NCBI RefSeq assembly: GCF_016904675.1
Contig: NZ_CP070228.1
Span: forward strand, 1,178,001-1,242,000
DNA from: Arcanobacterium phocisimile
GTDB taxonomy: Bacteria; Actinomycetota; Actinomycetes; Actinomycetales; Actinomycetaceae
Direction of reading: 5' to 3'
Length of the DNA: 64,000 nucleotides
Position numbers and translations under genes: made by a program. The notes below the pieces were generated by a model. That model was not told the origin of the DNA. It made no database searches and saw nothing but the letters and a program-made list of their open reading frames with translations. Positions 63,494 to 64,000 of this stretch are shown here, one piece after another; position 1 is the stretch's first letter; each line of letters begins with the position of its first letter.

Positions 63494-64000
63494 TTACGAA
63501 ACTCGGTCAACGTTTGCGTGCAGAGTACGCAACTTGGTCATGAAGTGTTCGTAGCCTCGATTAATTAGGTCAATCCCTTGAACGTGCGAGGTTCCTTCAG
63601 CCGCTAAAGCTGCAATAAGATGGGAGAACCCACCGCGCAAATCAGGAACGGTGATGTCCGCAGCAGTCAACGGAGTTGGTCCCATGATCACAGCGGAGTG
63701 ATAATAATTTTCAGTACCGAACCGGCACTGTTTTCCGCCCAGACACTCTCGATAAACTTGGATATGAGCACCCATCTTGTTTAGTGCTTTCACAAAGCCG
63801 AATCGATTTTCGTACACTGTTTCGTGAACGATCGAGACTCCGTTAGCTTGTGTAAGAGCGACGACGAGAGGCTGTTGCCAGTCAGTCATAAAACCTGGGT
63901 GGACATCTGTTTCAATAGGAATCGAGTTCAGTTCCCCGCCAGGGTGCCAAAAACGAATGCCCTCATCAGTCACGTCAAATTGTCCTCCAACTTTACGGTA
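63494..64000 (-). CDS. murA: UDP-N-acetylglucosamine 1-carboxyvinyltransferase, C-terminal part (5' end outside window)
   Basis: 169 codons visible, open to the right edge. IETDVHPGFMTDWQQPLVVALTQA and DLRGGFSHLIAALAAEGTSHV are the conserved EPT/MurA C-terminal blocks, with INRGYEHFMTKL near the end. Catalyses the first committed step of peptidoglycan synthesis. The family could also be the AroA relative, but the DLRGG and RGYEHF context favours MurA. Followed by plsC. Confidence 0.92.
   Translation of the reverse strand, partial: YRKVGGQFDVTDEGIRFWHPGGELNSIPIETDVHPGFMTDWQQPLVVALTQANGVSIVHETVYENRFGFVKALNKMGAHIQVYRECLGGKQCRFGTENYYHSAVIMGPTPLTAADITVPDLRGGFSHLIAALAAEGTSHVQGIDLINRGYEHFMTKLRTLHANVDRVS

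Overview
The window is bacterial chromosome from a low-to-mid GC actinomycete. Gene content and order (nadD-rsfS-phosphatase, coaD-sepIVA-DUF177-rnc-mutM, rne-rplU-rpmA-obg, DevS/DevR-like two-component proteins, CydABDC) point to the family Actinomycetaceae. The base composition, lower than Actinomyces or Trueperella, suggests an Arcanobacterium-like organism. That assignment is inference from gene content; no database was consulted. Genes are densely packed, with many ATGA/GTGA overlaps. No rRNA operon, CRISPR array, intact insertion sequence or prophage was seen.

Layout. 1-8880: a minus-strand pyrimidine operon, pyrC-carB-pyrK-pyrD-pyrF-pyrE-pyrB, covering most of UMP synthesis. It is preceded by a promoter and a 63-codon leader ORF that reads through a rho-independent terminator and overlaps the pyrC start; this looks like translation-coupled attenuation of the E. 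coli pyrBI type. PyrB carries a PyrI-like zinc-finger start after its catalytic domain and runs off the left edge. 8900-16830: a membrane protein, an NhaC-family antiporter, rpmE2 (zinc-free L31), a TetR-MFS-hydrolase operon with twin palindromic operators, and a dagK-crcB-crcB operon. 17000-21130: LytTR/DUF3021 pair, XRE regulator, SulP transporter.

21130-34000 is the accessory, partly decaying section. It holds an ArsR-MFS operon whose MFS gene has one in-frame TAA, a degraded membrane-anchored gene, a CLC channel, a fused permease/binding-protein ABC transporter of the OpuC/EgtU type, two more MFS genes (one apparently lacking its normal 5' end next to a tRNA), gene remnants and small membrane proteins. 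33870-34920: two tRNA-Ala genes flank a secreted HNH nuclease.

34990-44760: conserved housekeeping genes: phosphatase, rsfS, an acidic membrane protein, nadD, trxA, a luciferase-like protein, obg, rpmA, rplU, rne. 45250-53930: cytochrome bd oxidase and its assembly exporter (cydABDC), followed by a GAF histidine kinase and, convergently, its likely DevR-like response regulator. 53940-64000: mutM, rnc, DUF177, sepIVA-like, coaD, rsmD, recG; rpmB on the plus strand; then thiL, ddl, plsC and the 3' part of murA, which runs off the right edge.

The most notable observations are the pyr leader ORF/attenuator, the PyrB zinc tail, the tetR promoter built inside two operators with a probable leaderless start, the DevSR-like pair attached to cydDC, and several recent pseudogenes in the transporter-rich section.
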